From: Silvimonas terrae
Lineage (GTDB): Bacteria > Pseudomonadota > Gammaproteobacteria > Burkholderiales > Chitinibacteraceae
DNA length: 64,000 bases
Reading direction: 5' to 3'
Assembly (NCBI RefSeq): GCF_014202765.1
Contig: NZ_JACHHN010000006.1
Coordinates: 248,001-312,000 of the forward strand
In this document: positions 1 to 8,387 of the stretch, piece by piece
Layout of the letters: every line of letters starts with the position of its first letter
How positions within the stretch are numbered: the stretch's first letter is position 1
Notes under the pieces: model-generated
What the model was told of the DNA's origin: nothing
The model's input: the letters and a program-made list of their open reading frames with translations, nothing else
Databases searched by the model: none
Made by a program: the position numbers and the translations under genes

Positions 1-180
1 AGCAAAGAAAGTAACGTGGGCCCGGCACTCCGGGTATGCAAACCCCGCGCCGCAGGCGCTAACAAGACTTTTCCTGGCACCCCGCGACGCACGCACTAGA
101 TGAAACATCCTCATCCGGGTTGTATTATCGATGTGCCGCCCGCATTTCTGGCTGACGCTGTTTTAGACGAGTGTTCTCCC
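1..180. other. Left edge, no gene called
   Basis: I see no convincing coding sequence here. A short hairpin (CCGGG-type arms at 21-25 and 30-34, loop CACT) lies in a GC-rich stretch. An in-frame ATG at 100 would extend gshA by 27 residues. That extension has no obvious ribosome binding site and does not resemble the family's start, so I treat it as leader. Confidence 0.4.
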
Positions 181-1479
181 ATGACCGTTCCGCACCTCAC
201 CACCGCGCTGTCTGGCCCCTTGCTGGATCTGGAGCGCCGCATTCTCTCGGCCCAGCCGGAAATCGAACACTGGTTCCGCAATCAGTGGCAAGAGTCCACG
301 CCGCCGTTCTACGGCTCGGTGGATTTGCGCAATGCCGGCTACAAACTGGCACCCGTGGACATGAACCTGTTCCCGGGCGGCTTCAACAACCTCAATCCGG
401 AATTCCACCCGCTGGGTGTCCAGGCCGTGATGACGGCGCTGGAAAACATGTGTCCGGATGCACGCCGCGTGCTGTTGATTCCGGAAAACCACACCCGCAA
501 CACCTTCTACCTGCAAAACGTCGCTGCGCTGACCCGCATCATGAAGATGGCCGGGCTGGTGGTGCGTCTGGGTACCTTCAACCCGGAAATCACTGAACCG
601 ACGACGTTTGATCTGCCGGATGGCCAGAAGCTGACGCTGGAGCCGCTGGTACGCAATGGCAACCGGGTGGGTCTGGCTGGATTCGATCCGTGTGCGGTGC
701 TGTTGAATAACGATCTTTCCGCCGGTATTCCAGACATTCTGGATGGCGTAGAGCAAATTGTGGTGCCGCCGCCGCACGCCGGCTGGGCTGTGCGCCGTAA
801 AACCACCCACTTTGCCGCCTATGACGGTGTGGCCGCAGACTTTGCCAAACTGATCGGCATTGATCCGTGGACCATCAATCCGTATTTCGCCCATGTCGAC
901 GGTCTGGATTTCCACGCCCGCGCTGGCGAAGAACAACTGGCCGATGCGGTGAACAGCACGCTGGCCAAAATCCGCGTCAAGTACAAGGAACATGGCATTG
1001 ATCACGAGCCGTTTGTGATCGTCAAAGCCAACGCCGGTACGTATGGCATGGGCATCATGAGCGTGAAGTCGGCAGATGAGGTGATTGGCCTCAATCGCAA
1101 GCAACGCAACAAGATGTCGGTCATCAAGGAAGGCCTGGAAGTGCACGATGTGATCGTGCAGGAAGGCGTGCCGACGTTTGAAAGCATCAACGACGCTGTG
1201 GCCGAACCTGTGGTGTACATGATCGACCGCTTTGTGGTCGGTGGTTTCTACCGCGTGCACACTGGCCGTGGCCCGGAAGAAAACCTGAATGCGCCTGGCA
1301 TGCATTTCGAGCCACTGGCCTTTGCCTCGCCGTGTACCACGCCAGATTGCGATGGCGCGCCGGATAGTGCCCCCAACCGCTTCTACTCTTACGGTGTGGT
1401 AGCGCGGCTGGCGCTGTTGGCGGCCTCGCATGAAATTGAAGCGACTGCGCCAGAGCCGCTGCTGTCATTTGCGGCCTGA
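181..1479 (+). CDS. gshA: Glutamate-cysteine ligase, ATP-grasp type
   Basis: First step of glutathione synthesis: ATP-dependent joining of glutamate and cysteine in the cytoplasm. The 432-residue protein matches the proteobacterial ATP-grasp GshA family and not the enterobacterial GshA fold. The N-terminal block FYGSVDLRNAGYKLAPVD is followed by NLFPGGFNNLNPEF, and the ATP-grasp segment KANAGTYGMGIM lies near residue 285. I chose the ATG at 181 because the protein then begins MTVPHL, as family members do; an upstream ATG at 100 is possible. gshB follows after about 80 bp with a strong hairpin in the gap, so the two pathway enzymes are probably co-transcribed. Confidence 0.9.
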   Translation: MTVPHLTTALSGPLLDLERRILSAQPEIEHWFRNQWQESTPPFYGSVDLRNAGYKLAPVDMNLFPGGFNNLNPEFHPLGVQAVMTALENMCPDARRVLLIPENHTRNTFYLQNVAALTRIMKMAGLVVRLGTFNPEITEPTTFDLPDGQKLTLEPLVRNGNRVGLAGFDPCAVLLNNDLSAGIPDILDGVEQIVVPPPHAGWAVRRKTTHFAAYDGVAADFAKLIGIDPWTINPYFAHVDGLDFHARAGEEQLADAVNSTLAKIRVKYKEHGIDHEPFVIVKANAGTYGMGIMSVKSADEVIGLNRKQRNKMSVIKEGLEVHDVIVQEGVPTFESINDAVAEPVVYMIDRFVVGGFYRVHTGRGPEENLNAPGMHFEPLAFASPCTTPDCDGAPDSAPNRFYSYGVVARLALLAASHEIEATAPEPLLSFAA

Positions 1480-1488
1480 TGTACTGAC

Positions 1489-1516
1489 ACAATGAGGCGG
1501 GAAACCGCCTCATTGT
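1489..1516 (+). other. 12-bp perfect hairpin with GAAA tetraloop between gshA and gshB
   Basis: Bases 1489-1500 (ACAATGAGGCGG) pair perfectly with 1505-1516 around a GAAA loop at 1501-1504. There is no run of T after the stem, so it is not a classical intrinsic terminator. It may stabilise the upstream mRNA end, act as a processing site or give partial termination. Confidence 0.7.
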
Positions 1517-1559
1517 CTATCGAACTGCCCTTTGTTATTACTTGTCTGGAACGCCGGAT

Positions 1560-2513
1560 ATGTCCACACGCCTGCTTGTCATTGCTGATCCCGTTGCCGG
1601 TTTCAAAATCCACAAAGATTCCACCTATGCCATGCTGCGTGAAGCCAACAAGCGCGGTTGGGAGTTGTGGATCACGCTGGCCGATGACATGCGCGTGCAG
1701 AACGGCATGGTGCAAACTGCCGCACAACGGCTGACATTCACGGCAACACAAGAATACAAACACTGGTTTGAGCTGGCCGAACCGCAGCATCTGGCGCTCA
1801 AAGACTTTAGCGCTGTGCTGATGCGCAAAGACCCGCCGTTTGATCAGCAATATCTGTATGCCACGCATCTGCTGACCCTGGCGGAAGCCCAAGGCGCGCG
1901 CGTGTTTAACCCGGGCCAGACACTGCGGGATTACAACGAAAAACTGGCTATCCTCAAACACCCGCAATTCACCGCGCCGACCCTGGTGACCCAACGTGCC
2001 GCCGATATCCGCGCGTTTCTGGCGGAACATGGCGATGTGATCCTCAAGCCGCTGGACGGGATGGGCGGCATGGGGATTTTCCGCATCCGGCCGGATGACG
2101 CCAATATTGGTTCGATCATTGAAATGCTCACCGCCAACGAAACCGCCACCATCATGGCGCAGCGCTATCTGCCAGCGATCAAGGACGGCGACAAGCGCGT
2201 GCTGATCATTGATGGCAAGCCGGTGGATTGGTGCCTGGCACGTATCCCCAAAGCGGGTGAAACGCGCGGCAATCTGGCCGCCGGGGGCACCGGCGTGGCG
2301 CGCCCGCTGACTGCCAAAGACCGGGAAATTGCTGAAACGCTGGGTCCGCAACTCGCCGCCAAGGGCTTGTTCCTGGTCGGGCTGGATGTGATTGGCGAAA
2401 ACGTCACCGAGATCAACGTGACCAGCCCGACGTGCTTCCAGGAAATCACCGACCAATCCGGCATTGACGTTGCGGCGCTGTTTATTGACGCGCTTGAACG
2501 CAAGCTGTCCTGA
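1560..2513 (+). CDS. gshB: Glutathione synthetase
   Basis: Second glutathione enzyme: ATP-dependent addition of glycine to gamma-glutamylcysteine. The 317-residue length is normal for bacterial GshB. N-terminal MSTRLLVIADPVAGFKIHKD and the motif DPPFDQQYLYATHLL (about residue 90) are typical, followed by the ATP-grasp stretch KPLDGMGGMGIFRI and the C-terminal NVTSPTCFQEI. I chose the ATG at 1560; an in-frame ATG at 1542 would add six residues that do not fit the family. The stop codon overlaps the ATG of apbE by one base, so translation is probably coupled. Confidence 0.95.
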   Translation: MSTRLLVIADPVAGFKIHKDSTYAMLREANKRGWELWITLADDMRVQNGMVQTAAQRLTFTATQEYKHWFELAEPQHLALKDFSAVLMRKDPPFDQQYLYATHLLTLAEAQGARVFNPGQTLRDYNEKLAILKHPQFTAPTLVTQRAADIRAFLAEHGDVILKPLDGMGGMGIFRIRPDDANIGSIIEMLTANETATIMAQRYLPAIKDGDKRVLIIDGKPVDWCLARIPKAGETRGNLAAGGTGVARPLTAKDREIAETLGPQLAAKGLFLVGLDVIGENVTEINVTSPTCFQEITDQSGIDVAALFIDALERKLS

Positions 2514-3562
2514 TGCGCGCGGTGCTGTTTGGGCGCTTGCGCCTGTGGGTATGGGTGACCGCGACGCTGTTGCTGGCTGCCTGTGGCAAGCCACCGGTCT
2601 ACCAGCAAGAGAGCTTTGTCTTTGGCACCAGCGTGCAGATCACCATCTATGGCACGCCTGAGGCGGATGCCAAAGCCGCCACGGCCGCCGTACTGGCTGA
2701 CCTGGACCGGTTGCATACGCGGCTGCACGCCTGGCACCCCTCTGATATTACCCGGCTGAATCAGGCGTTTGCTGCCGGTCAGAGTGCCCAGGCAGATCCA
2801 GAGATGATGGGCATCTTGCAGCAAGCCAAAGGGTATGCCGAACGTGCCGATCAATTATTTGATCCGGCCATTGGTGACCTCGTGGCGGCCTGGGGCTTCC
2901 ACAACGATACATTTGCGCCCGTGCTGCCCGATCCAGACAAGATCAAGGCCTTGGTTGCCGCCCACCCCACCCTGGATGACCTGCGTTTTGATGGCCCCAA
3001 TGTCTCCAGCACCAATCCGGAGGTGAACATTGATCTGGGCGGTTTCAAGGGCTTTGCACTGGACCGTGCGGCCTCTTACTTGCGCAAACATCACATCTAT
3101 AACGCGCTCATCAATATCGGCGGCAATGTACTGGCGCTGGGTAAAAAGGGCGATGCACCGTGGAAAGTGGGGCTGCAGCATCCGCGCAAACCCGGTGCGA
3201 TGGCGGTGATTACGCTGGGCGACGGGGAGTCCATTGGCACCTCCGGCGACTACGAGCGTTATTTTGAGGTCGATGGCAAGCGTTATTGCCATCTGATTGA
3301 CCCGCGCACCGGCTGGCCGGCCCAGACCATGCAGGCGGCCACGGTGATTACACCGGCCTCTCGTGAAGCGGGGGCGATTTCGGACGCTCTGACCAAACCA
3401 GTGTTCATTGGCGGGATCGACAAAGCCGTGGGTTATGCCACCCGCTTTGGGGTGAAAGATGTATTGATTGTGGCCAATGATGGCAGCGTGTACCTGACAC
3501 CATCGATGCAGGCTCGGGTAGAGTGGCTGATTACCCCGCCGCATGTTTACCGTTTGCGCTGA
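2513..3562 (+). CDS. apbE: FAD:protein FMN transferase, lipoprotein
   Basis: Transfers FMN from FAD to threonine residues of periplasmic or membrane flavoproteins (for example RnfG or NqrC type). The 349-aa protein starts with a lipoprotein signal ending in the lipobox LLAAC, cysteine 24, so it is anchored at the inner membrane facing the periplasm. Family motifs include FGTSVQITIYG, the FDPAIGDLV segment, the NIDLGGFKGFALDRAA block and LINIGGN, followed by TSGDYERYFEVDGKRYCHLIDP (in parts), characteristic of ApbE. It overlaps gshB by one base. No flavoprotein target gene is visible nearby. Confidence 0.92.
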   Translation: MRAVLFGRLRLWVWVTATLLLAACGKPPVYQQESFVFGTSVQITIYGTPEADAKAATAAVLADLDRLHTRLHAWHPSDITRLNQAFAAGQSAQADPEMMGILQQAKGYAERADQLFDPAIGDLVAAWGFHNDTFAPVLPDPDKIKALVAAHPTLDDLRFDGPNVSSTNPEVNIDLGGFKGFALDRAASYLRKHHIYNALINIGGNVLALGKKGDAPWKVGLQHPRKPGAMAVITLGDGESIGTSGDYERYFEVDGKRYCHLIDPRTGWPAQTMQAATVITPASREAGAISDALTKPVFIGGIDKAVGYATRFGVKDVLIVANDGSVYLTPSMQARVEWLITPPHVYRLR

Positions 3563-3901
3563 GAATCTGCCCACGATCGATTGCGCATCGGCAGTACGGC
3601 GTTAAAAACAGGCTCAGAGTGCTCGTTTACGCTATGTAAACTGCGCTTCTTCGGCTATTTTTGCCTTGTGCTGCGCTAGCTCGCCTGAGCGTGAACAGAT
3701 TCGGAAACGCTGCGCTGCCATCGGGGGCGCTGTAATGCCCGGGGGAATTCGGTTAAATTTGCTTATAAAGTCAGAAAAAGAACGTCCGGCATGATCGGTT
3801 GCCTGCACCCCAGGTAACGGACAACGGACGTTTATATAAGCCCGGAACCGGCCGGTACAGGCAGCCAGGTTCGTTGTGGCCATGCACAAGGAATGCTCCG
3901 A
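3563..3901. other. Gene-free stretch with short inverted repeats, possible dispersed repeat
   Basis: No open frame here looks like a protein. The block from about 3590 to 3710 has the look of a non-coding repeat, with GTTTAC/GTAAAC arms at 3624-3640. A second pair, AACGTCCG (3781-3788) and CGGACGTT (3825-3832), lies just before the EIIA gene. A TATAAA at 3764-3769 could be a -10 element, but no good -35 box sits at the right distance. Confidence 0.4.
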
Positions 3902-4303
3902 ATGGTAGGTATCATCATCGTCACACACGTGTCGCTTGGGGAAGCGCTGATCTCGTGTGCCGAGCACATCATGGGTCGGCCGCTGACCAATGTCGGCCAG
4001 CTTTCGGTCAGCAAGACCGAAGACCCGGATGACGTTGTGCTCAAGGCGCATGACCTGATCGACATGCTGGATGATGGCTCAGGGATTTTGCTGCTCACCG
4101 ATATTTACGGCGGTACACCCTCCAATGTCTCTAACCGGCTGATCCAGCCGGGGCGGGTAGAGGCGGTGGCCGGGGTTAATCTGCCCATGCTGGTACGGGC
4201 GTTGACCTACTGTCAGCAGCCGCTGGAAGTCGTGGTCAGCAAGGCCATCACCGGCGGGCTTGAAGGTGTTTTGTATATGTTGCCCAATGCGGCGCAGGGT
4301 TGA
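3902..4303 (+). CDS. PTS EIIA component, mannose/fructose (EIIA-Man) family
   Basis: Phosphate acceptor from HPr. The 133-residue protein is a stand-alone EIIA-Man domain: N-terminal MVGIIIVTHVSLGEALI puts the phospho-histidine at His9, then GILLLTDIYGGTPSNVSNRL, typical of the family. Start at 3902 is favoured over 3893 because an AGGA lies about ten bases upstream. HPr and Enzyme I follow, with no EIIB or EIIC permease nearby. In betaproteobacteria this EIIA-HPr-EI set is known as an incomplete, probably regulatory PTS, so a regulatory job rather than sugar import is inferred. Confidence 0.9.
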   Translation: MVGIIIVTHVSLGEALISCAEHIMGRPLTNVGQLSVSKTEDPDDVVLKAHDLIDMLDDGSGILLLTDIYGGTPSNVSNRLIQPGRVEAVAGVNLPMLVRALTYCQQPLEVVVSKAITGGLEGVLYMLPNAAQG

Positions 4304-4321
4304 ATCAGGGGATCAGTGGTC

Positions 4322-4591
4322 ATGCCGGTAAAAGAACTCGAAATCGTGAACAAGCTGGGCCTGCACGCACGGGCCTCCAGCAAGCTGACGCAACTGGCCA
4401 GCCAGTTTCAAAGCGAAGTATGGATCAGCCGTAATCAAAAACGTGTCAACGCCAAGTCCATCATGGGCGTCATGATGCTGGCCGCCGGCAAGGGCAGCAT
4501 GGTGACGATTGAAACCACGGGTCCGGATGATCAGATGGCGCTGGATGCACTGGAAGCACTGATTGCCGATTATTTCGGTGAAGGCGAATAA
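4322..4591 (+). CDS. ptsH: Phosphocarrier protein HPr
   Basis: Relays phosphate from Enzyme I to EIIA. The 89-residue protein has the active-site motif GLHARA with His15 and retains the Ser46 context (AKSIMGVM), the site phosphorylated by HPr kinase in organisms that have it. ATG at 4322 is preceded by AGGGGA at a good distance; a GTG at 4316 is possible but less likely. It lies 18 bp after the EIIA gene and 108 bp before ptsI. No hprK gene is in the window. Confidence 0.95.
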   Translation: MPVKELEIVNKLGLHARASSKLTQLASQFQSEVWISRNQKRVNAKSIMGVMMLAAGKGSMVTIETTGPDDQMALDALEALIADYFGEGE

Positions 4592-4699
4592 GCGCGGTCA
4601 ACAATATGGCTGGCTGCATGGCCGGCACCGCTTCGCTGAGTTTGGTCAGCCGCGTTTGCGACCCAGGGTTGCAAAAAGGGCGGCGACACAGGAGTCCGA

Positions 4700-6427
4700 A
4701 TGAGTCTTGCCTTGCACGGGATCGGGATTGGCGGCGGCGTAGCCATCGGGCACGCCCACCTCATATCGCATACCGACATCGAAATTGCGCACTACACGGT
4801 GCGTCCGGAAGACATTGCCGGCGAAGTGGCGCGTTATGACTCTGCGGTCAAAACAGCGCGGCAAGAGCTGGAAATGCTCTGGGGCAGCATCCCGGAAAAT
4901 GCGCCGACAGAACTGGGCGCTTTTCTGAGCCTGCATATCATGCTGCTCAACGACCAGACGCTGTCGGTCGAACCCAAAGAAATCATTGAAAAGCGCAAGT
5001 GCAACGCGGAATGGGCGCTCAAGCTGCAGCTGGACACCTTGCTGGCCCAGTTTGACGAGATCGAAGAAGAATACCTGCGGGAGCGTCGTACCGACGTCAT
5101 TCAGGTCACCGAACGCATTTTCAAGACGCTGGCGGGCCACGATATGGCCATGCATACGCCCGCGCCGACCGACCGGGACTCCATCCTGGTTGCGCATGAC
5201 CTCTCGCCTGCCGACATGGTGCTGTTCAAGGACAGCGAATACCTGGCGTTCATTACCGATGTCGGAGGGCCAACCAGCCATACCGCCATTCTGGCGCGTA
5301 GTCTGGATTTGCCCTCTGTGCTGGCGCTGCGCCATGCGCGCTCGCTGATTCACGAAGATGAACTGATCATTGTCGATGGCGTGAACGGCGTGGTGATTGT
5401 CGACCCCGACGAGCGCACATTGACTGAATACCGTGCCCGCCAGGATGAATGGAGCGAACGCCAGGCGCGCTTGCAGGATATCCGCACCAGCAAGCCAATC
5501 ACCCAGGATGGGATTGAGATCGAACTCTTCGGTAATATCGAATTGCCGGAAGATACCGACCAGGTGCTGGAAAACAACGCCACCGGTATCGGGCTGTTTC
5601 GCTCCGAGTTTCTGTTTTTGTCCGAAGATGATCTGCCGACCGAACAAGAACAATACGAAGCCTACCGCGCGGTGGCGGAGCAAATGAATGGTCAGCCTGT
5701 CATTATCCGCACCATTGACCTTGGCAAAGACAAAATCCCCAAGTGGCAGGAAGAAACCGATGCGCCCAACCCGGCGCTGGGCTTGACGGGCATTCGCTTG
5801 TGCCTGGCCGAAGCGCAGTTATTCCGGACCCAGTTGCGCGCGTTGTTGCGGGCTTCGGCCCACGGCAAGATCAAGTTGCTGGTGCCCATGCTCTCGCACG
5901 TGGGCGAGGTGCGCCAGACGCGCCGGCATCTGGAAGAAGTTAAAACGCAGTTGCGGCTGGAAGGTATCCCGTTTGACGAGCATATTGAACTGGGCGGGAT
6001 GATTGAAGTGCCGGCGGCGGCGTTTACGGTGGAGCATTTCCTGCATCACCTGGACTTTGCCTCGATCGGCACCAACGACCTGATTCAGTACACGCTGGCA
6101 GTGGATCGCAACGATGATGCGGTGTCTCACTTGTATGACCCGGTGCACCCGGCGGTGATCCGGCTGTTGCATCACGTCATCAGTACCTGCAACCGGGTTG
6201 GCAAACCGATTTCCATGTGCGGGGAAATGGCTGGTGATCCGGCCTTGACGCGGCTGTTGCTGGGTCTGGGCTTGCGGCGCTTCTCCATGTTGCCGGCCCG
6301 CTTGTTGAAGGTCAAAGAGCAGGTGTTGTCGACTGATCTCTCCCGCATCAAGCCGCTGATTGTGCGTTTGCTGGAGGCCGATGACATCGAAACCTTGTGG
6401 CAAGTGATGGAAGAACTGCAGGCCTGA
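4700..6427 (+). CDS. ptsI: PTS Enzyme I (phosphoenolpyruvate-protein phosphotransferase)
   Basis: Autophosphorylates from PEP and passes phosphate to HPr. The 575-aa length is standard. The swivelling His domain carries GGPTSHTAIL with the active His at residue 194; the PEP-binding barrel has GIGLFRSEFLF, an ALGLTGIRLCL block and the C-terminal catalytic cysteine in SMCGEMAGDP. An AGGAG lies just upstream of the ATG. It is the last gene of the EIIA-ptsH-ptsI operon and is followed by a clear intrinsic terminator. Confidence 0.96.
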   Translation: MSLALHGIGIGGGVAIGHAHLISHTDIEIAHYTVRPEDIAGEVARYDSAVKTARQELEMLWGSIPENAPTELGAFLSLHIMLLNDQTLSVEPKEIIEKRKCNAEWALKLQLDTLLAQFDEIEEEYLRERRTDVIQVTERIFKTLAGHDMAMHTPAPTDRDSILVAHDLSPADMVLFKDSEYLAFITDVGGPTSHTAILARSLDLPSVLALRHARSLIHEDELIIVDGVNGVVIVDPDERTLTEYRARQDEWSERQARLQDIRTSKPITQDGIEIELFGNIELPEDTDQVLENNATGIGLFRSEFLFLSEDDLPTEQEQYEAYRAVAEQMNGQPVIIRTIDLGKDKIPKWQEETDAPNPALGLTGIRLCLAEAQLFRTQLRALLRASAHGKIKLLVPMLSHVGEVRQTRRHLEEVKTQLRLEGIPFDEHIELGGMIEVPAAAFTVEHFLHHLDFASIGTNDLIQYTLAVDRNDDAVSHLYDPVHPAVIRLLHHVISTCNRVGKPISMCGEMAGDPALTRLLLGLGLRRFSMLPARLLKVKEQVLSTDLSRIKPLIVRLLEADDIETLWQVMEELQA

Positions 6428-6456
6428 GTAGGCGGCTTTGCTTGATCTGGCGCATC

Positions 6457-6482
6457 AAAAGCCCGGCTTGCCGGGCTTTTTT
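6457..6482 (+). terminator. Intrinsic terminator after ptsI
   Basis: A GC-rich stem, AAAAGCCCGG paired with CCGGGCTTTT, is followed by a T run, 30 bp after the ptsI stop codon. Confidence 0.85.
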
Positions 6483-6587
6483 GTGTTTGCCGTACAGGAT
6501 TTCCTTTGAAAACCGGGCGTATGTTTCAAATACTGCAACAAGCCGCGCAGTCCACGGCCGCAAGTCAACCGGGCACAAGGAGTAGTC

Positions 6588-6917
6588 ATGTCAGGCAAAT
6601 TTCATCTGAAAACGGCCAAAGACGGCCAGTTTATGTTCAATCTGCATGCGGCCAATGGCCAGGTCATCCTCACCAGCGAGTTGTACACCGCCAAGGCTTC
6701 CGCGCTGAACGGGATTGAGTCCGTACGCAAGAACGCGCCAGAAGATGCACATTTTGAACGCAAAGAAAGCAAAGATGGTCATCCGTACTTTGTGCTCAAA
6801 GCGGTCAATCATCAGGTGATTGGCAAGAGCGAGATGTACAACAGCAAGGCAGCCATGGAAAACGGCATTGAGTCCGTCAAGAAAAACGGCCCGGAGGCCG
6901 TGTTGGTGGAAGACTAA
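6588..6917 (+). CDS. YegP family protein (DUF1508 tandem repeat)
   Basis: A 109-residue cytoplasmic protein made of two homologous halves of about 50 residues: FHLKTAKDGQFMFNLHAANG...LNGIESVRKNAP in the first and FERKESKDGHPYFVLKAVNH...MENGIESVKKNGP in the second. This is the DUF1508/YegP fold. Its biochemical role is not established; I do not assign one. An AAGGAG precedes the ATG by 5-6 bases. It stands alone between two terminators, so it is a monocistronic gene. Confidence 0.85.
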   Translation: MSGKFHLKTAKDGQFMFNLHAANGQVILTSELYTAKASALNGIESVRKNAPEDAHFERKESKDGHPYFVLKAVNHQVIGKSEMYNSKAAMENGIESVKKNGPEAVLVED

Positions 6918-6936
6918 GTACCACCGCGGACCCCAT

Positions 6937-6967
6937 AAAAAAGCCCCGGCATGCTCCGGGGCTTTTT
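6937..6967. terminator. Bidirectional intrinsic terminator
   Basis: An AAAAAAGCCCCGG stem pairs with CCGGGGCTTTTT across a short ATGCT-type loop. It sits between the plus-strand YegP gene and the end of minus-strand manB and has T runs on both strands. Confidence 0.85.
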
Positions 6968-6992
6968 CATGGGCGCTACTGTTCCTGCAAGA

Positions 6993-8387
6993 TCATGCCG
7001 TGCGGGCTTCTGGCGTAGTGGCAAAGTGATCGAGCACCTTGAGAATCTCATCAGTGCGTTGCTGCATCAGCGCCGGATTGCCACGCGACTCCACGTTCAG
7101 CCGGATCACCGGTTCGGTGTTGGACGAACGCAGGTTCATGCGCCACTCGGCAAACGCCAGGCTGATGCCATCGGTTTCATCCACGCTGAGGGCTTCCGGC
7201 TCATAGCGGCGGCGCACCTCTGCAATTGCACCTGGCGCATCGGCCAGCTTGCGGTTGATCTCGCCGGAGGAGGGAAACCGTGCGATCCGGTCGGCCACCA
7301 GTGCGGACAGGGGCTGGCCAGTGTGACTGAGCAACTGGCAGACCAGCAGCCACGGAATCATGCCGCTGTCGCAATAGGCAAAGTCGCGGAAGTAGTGATG
7401 CGCGCTCATTTCGCCGCCGTAGACGGCATCTTCCTGGCGCATGCGTTCCTTGATGAAGGCATGACCGGTTTTACTTTGCACCGGAATGCCGCCCGCCTGC
7501 TGCACGACATCGACGGTATTCCAGGTCAGGCGTGGGTCGTGAATGATGCGTGAGCCAGGCTGGAGGGCCAGGAAGGCGGCAGCAAGCAGACCGACGATGT
7601 AATAGCCTTCAATAAACTCGCCACGTTCATCAAACAAGAAGCAGCGGTCAAAGTCGCCATCCCAGGCAATCCCCATGTCGGCACCGTGTTCACGCACCGC
7701 ATTGGCGGTATCGGCGCGGCATTCCGGCAGCAGGGGGTTGGGGATGCCGTGCGGGAACGTGCCATCGGGCTCGTTGTGGATCTTGATGAAGGTGATCGGC
7801 ACCTGCATGCGCTGCAGAACGGCTTCCAGCGCGTTGACCACGTGACCCGCCGCACCGTTGCCCGCGTTGACCACCAGCTTGAGCGGGCGCAGCGCGGAGA
7901 GATCGACATAACCCAGCAAATGCTGGATATACGCATCCAGAATGCTCTGTCGGGCCAGGCCACCGCGCTGGATGGCCGGCGCAAAGTTGCGCGACTCTGC
8001 CAGGGCCTGGATTTCCCGCAGGCCGGTATCGCCACTGATCGGGCGGGCACCGCGTCGTACCAGCTTCATGCCGTTGTAATCGATGGGGTTATGACTGGCA
8101 GTGACTTCAATGCCGCCATCCACATCCAGGTGGAATGCGGCAAAGTAGACTTCTTCCGTCCCGGTCATGCCGATATCGATGACGTCCGCACCCGCATCCA
8201 TCAGCCCGTTGGCCAACGCCGTTTTAAGGCCTGGCGTGGAGGTGCGCACGTCGCCGCCGATCACCACCCGCTTTGCCTGAAGGAACTGGGCGTAAGCACG
8301 GCCGATGGCGTAGGCGATGTCCTCGTTCAGTTCATCACCCAGCCGGCCACGGATGTCATACGCCTTGAAGCAGCGTAATGAGCTCAT
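6993..8387 (-). CDS. manB: Phosphomannomutase/phosphoglucomutase
   Basis: Interconverts mannose-6-P and mannose-1-P (and possibly the glucose phosphates) for GDP-mannose synthesis. The 464-aa protein shows the full alpha-D-phosphohexomutase set: N-terminal [12 protein letters not shown], the phosphoserine loop [11 protein letters not shown] (Ser98), the metal loop DGDFDRCF, sugar-binding [10 protein letters not shown] and the C-terminal phosphate loop [12 protein letters not shown]. Its ATG overlaps the stop codon of manC (ATGA), so the pair is translationally coupled. With manC it would feed mannose to the polysaccharide locus on the other side of thiC. Confidence 0.92.
   Translation of the reverse strand: MSSLRCFKAYDIRGRLGDELNEDIAYAIGRAYAQFLQAKRVVIGGDVRTSTPGLKTALANGLMDAGADVIDIGMTGTEEVYFAAFHLDVDGGIEVTASHNPIDYNGMKLVRRGARPISGDTGLREIQALAESRNFAPAIQRGGLARQSILDAYIQHLLGYVDLSALRPLKLVVNAGNGAAGHVVNALEAVLQRMQVPITFIKIHNEPDGTFPHGIPNPLLPECRADTANAVREHGADMGIAWDGDFDRCFLFDERGEFIEGYYIVGLLAAAFLALQPGSRIIHDPRLTWNTVDVVQQAGGIPVQSKTGHAFIKERMRQEDAVYGGEMSAHHYFRDFAYCDSGMIPWLLVCQLLSHTGQPLSALVADRIARFPSSGEINRKLADAPGAIAEVRRRYEPEALSVDETDGISLAFAEWRMNLRSSNTEPVIRLNVESRGNPALMQQRTDEILKVLDHFATTPEARTA

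Noticed and set aside
163-1431. 422-codon minus-strand open frame opposite gshA
   Set aside because: Antisense shadow of a conserved gene with no domain features.
3632-4051. 139-codon minus-strand frame over the EIIA start
   Set aside because: It covers a repeat-like non-coding block and the opposite strand of a certain gene. It has no motif.
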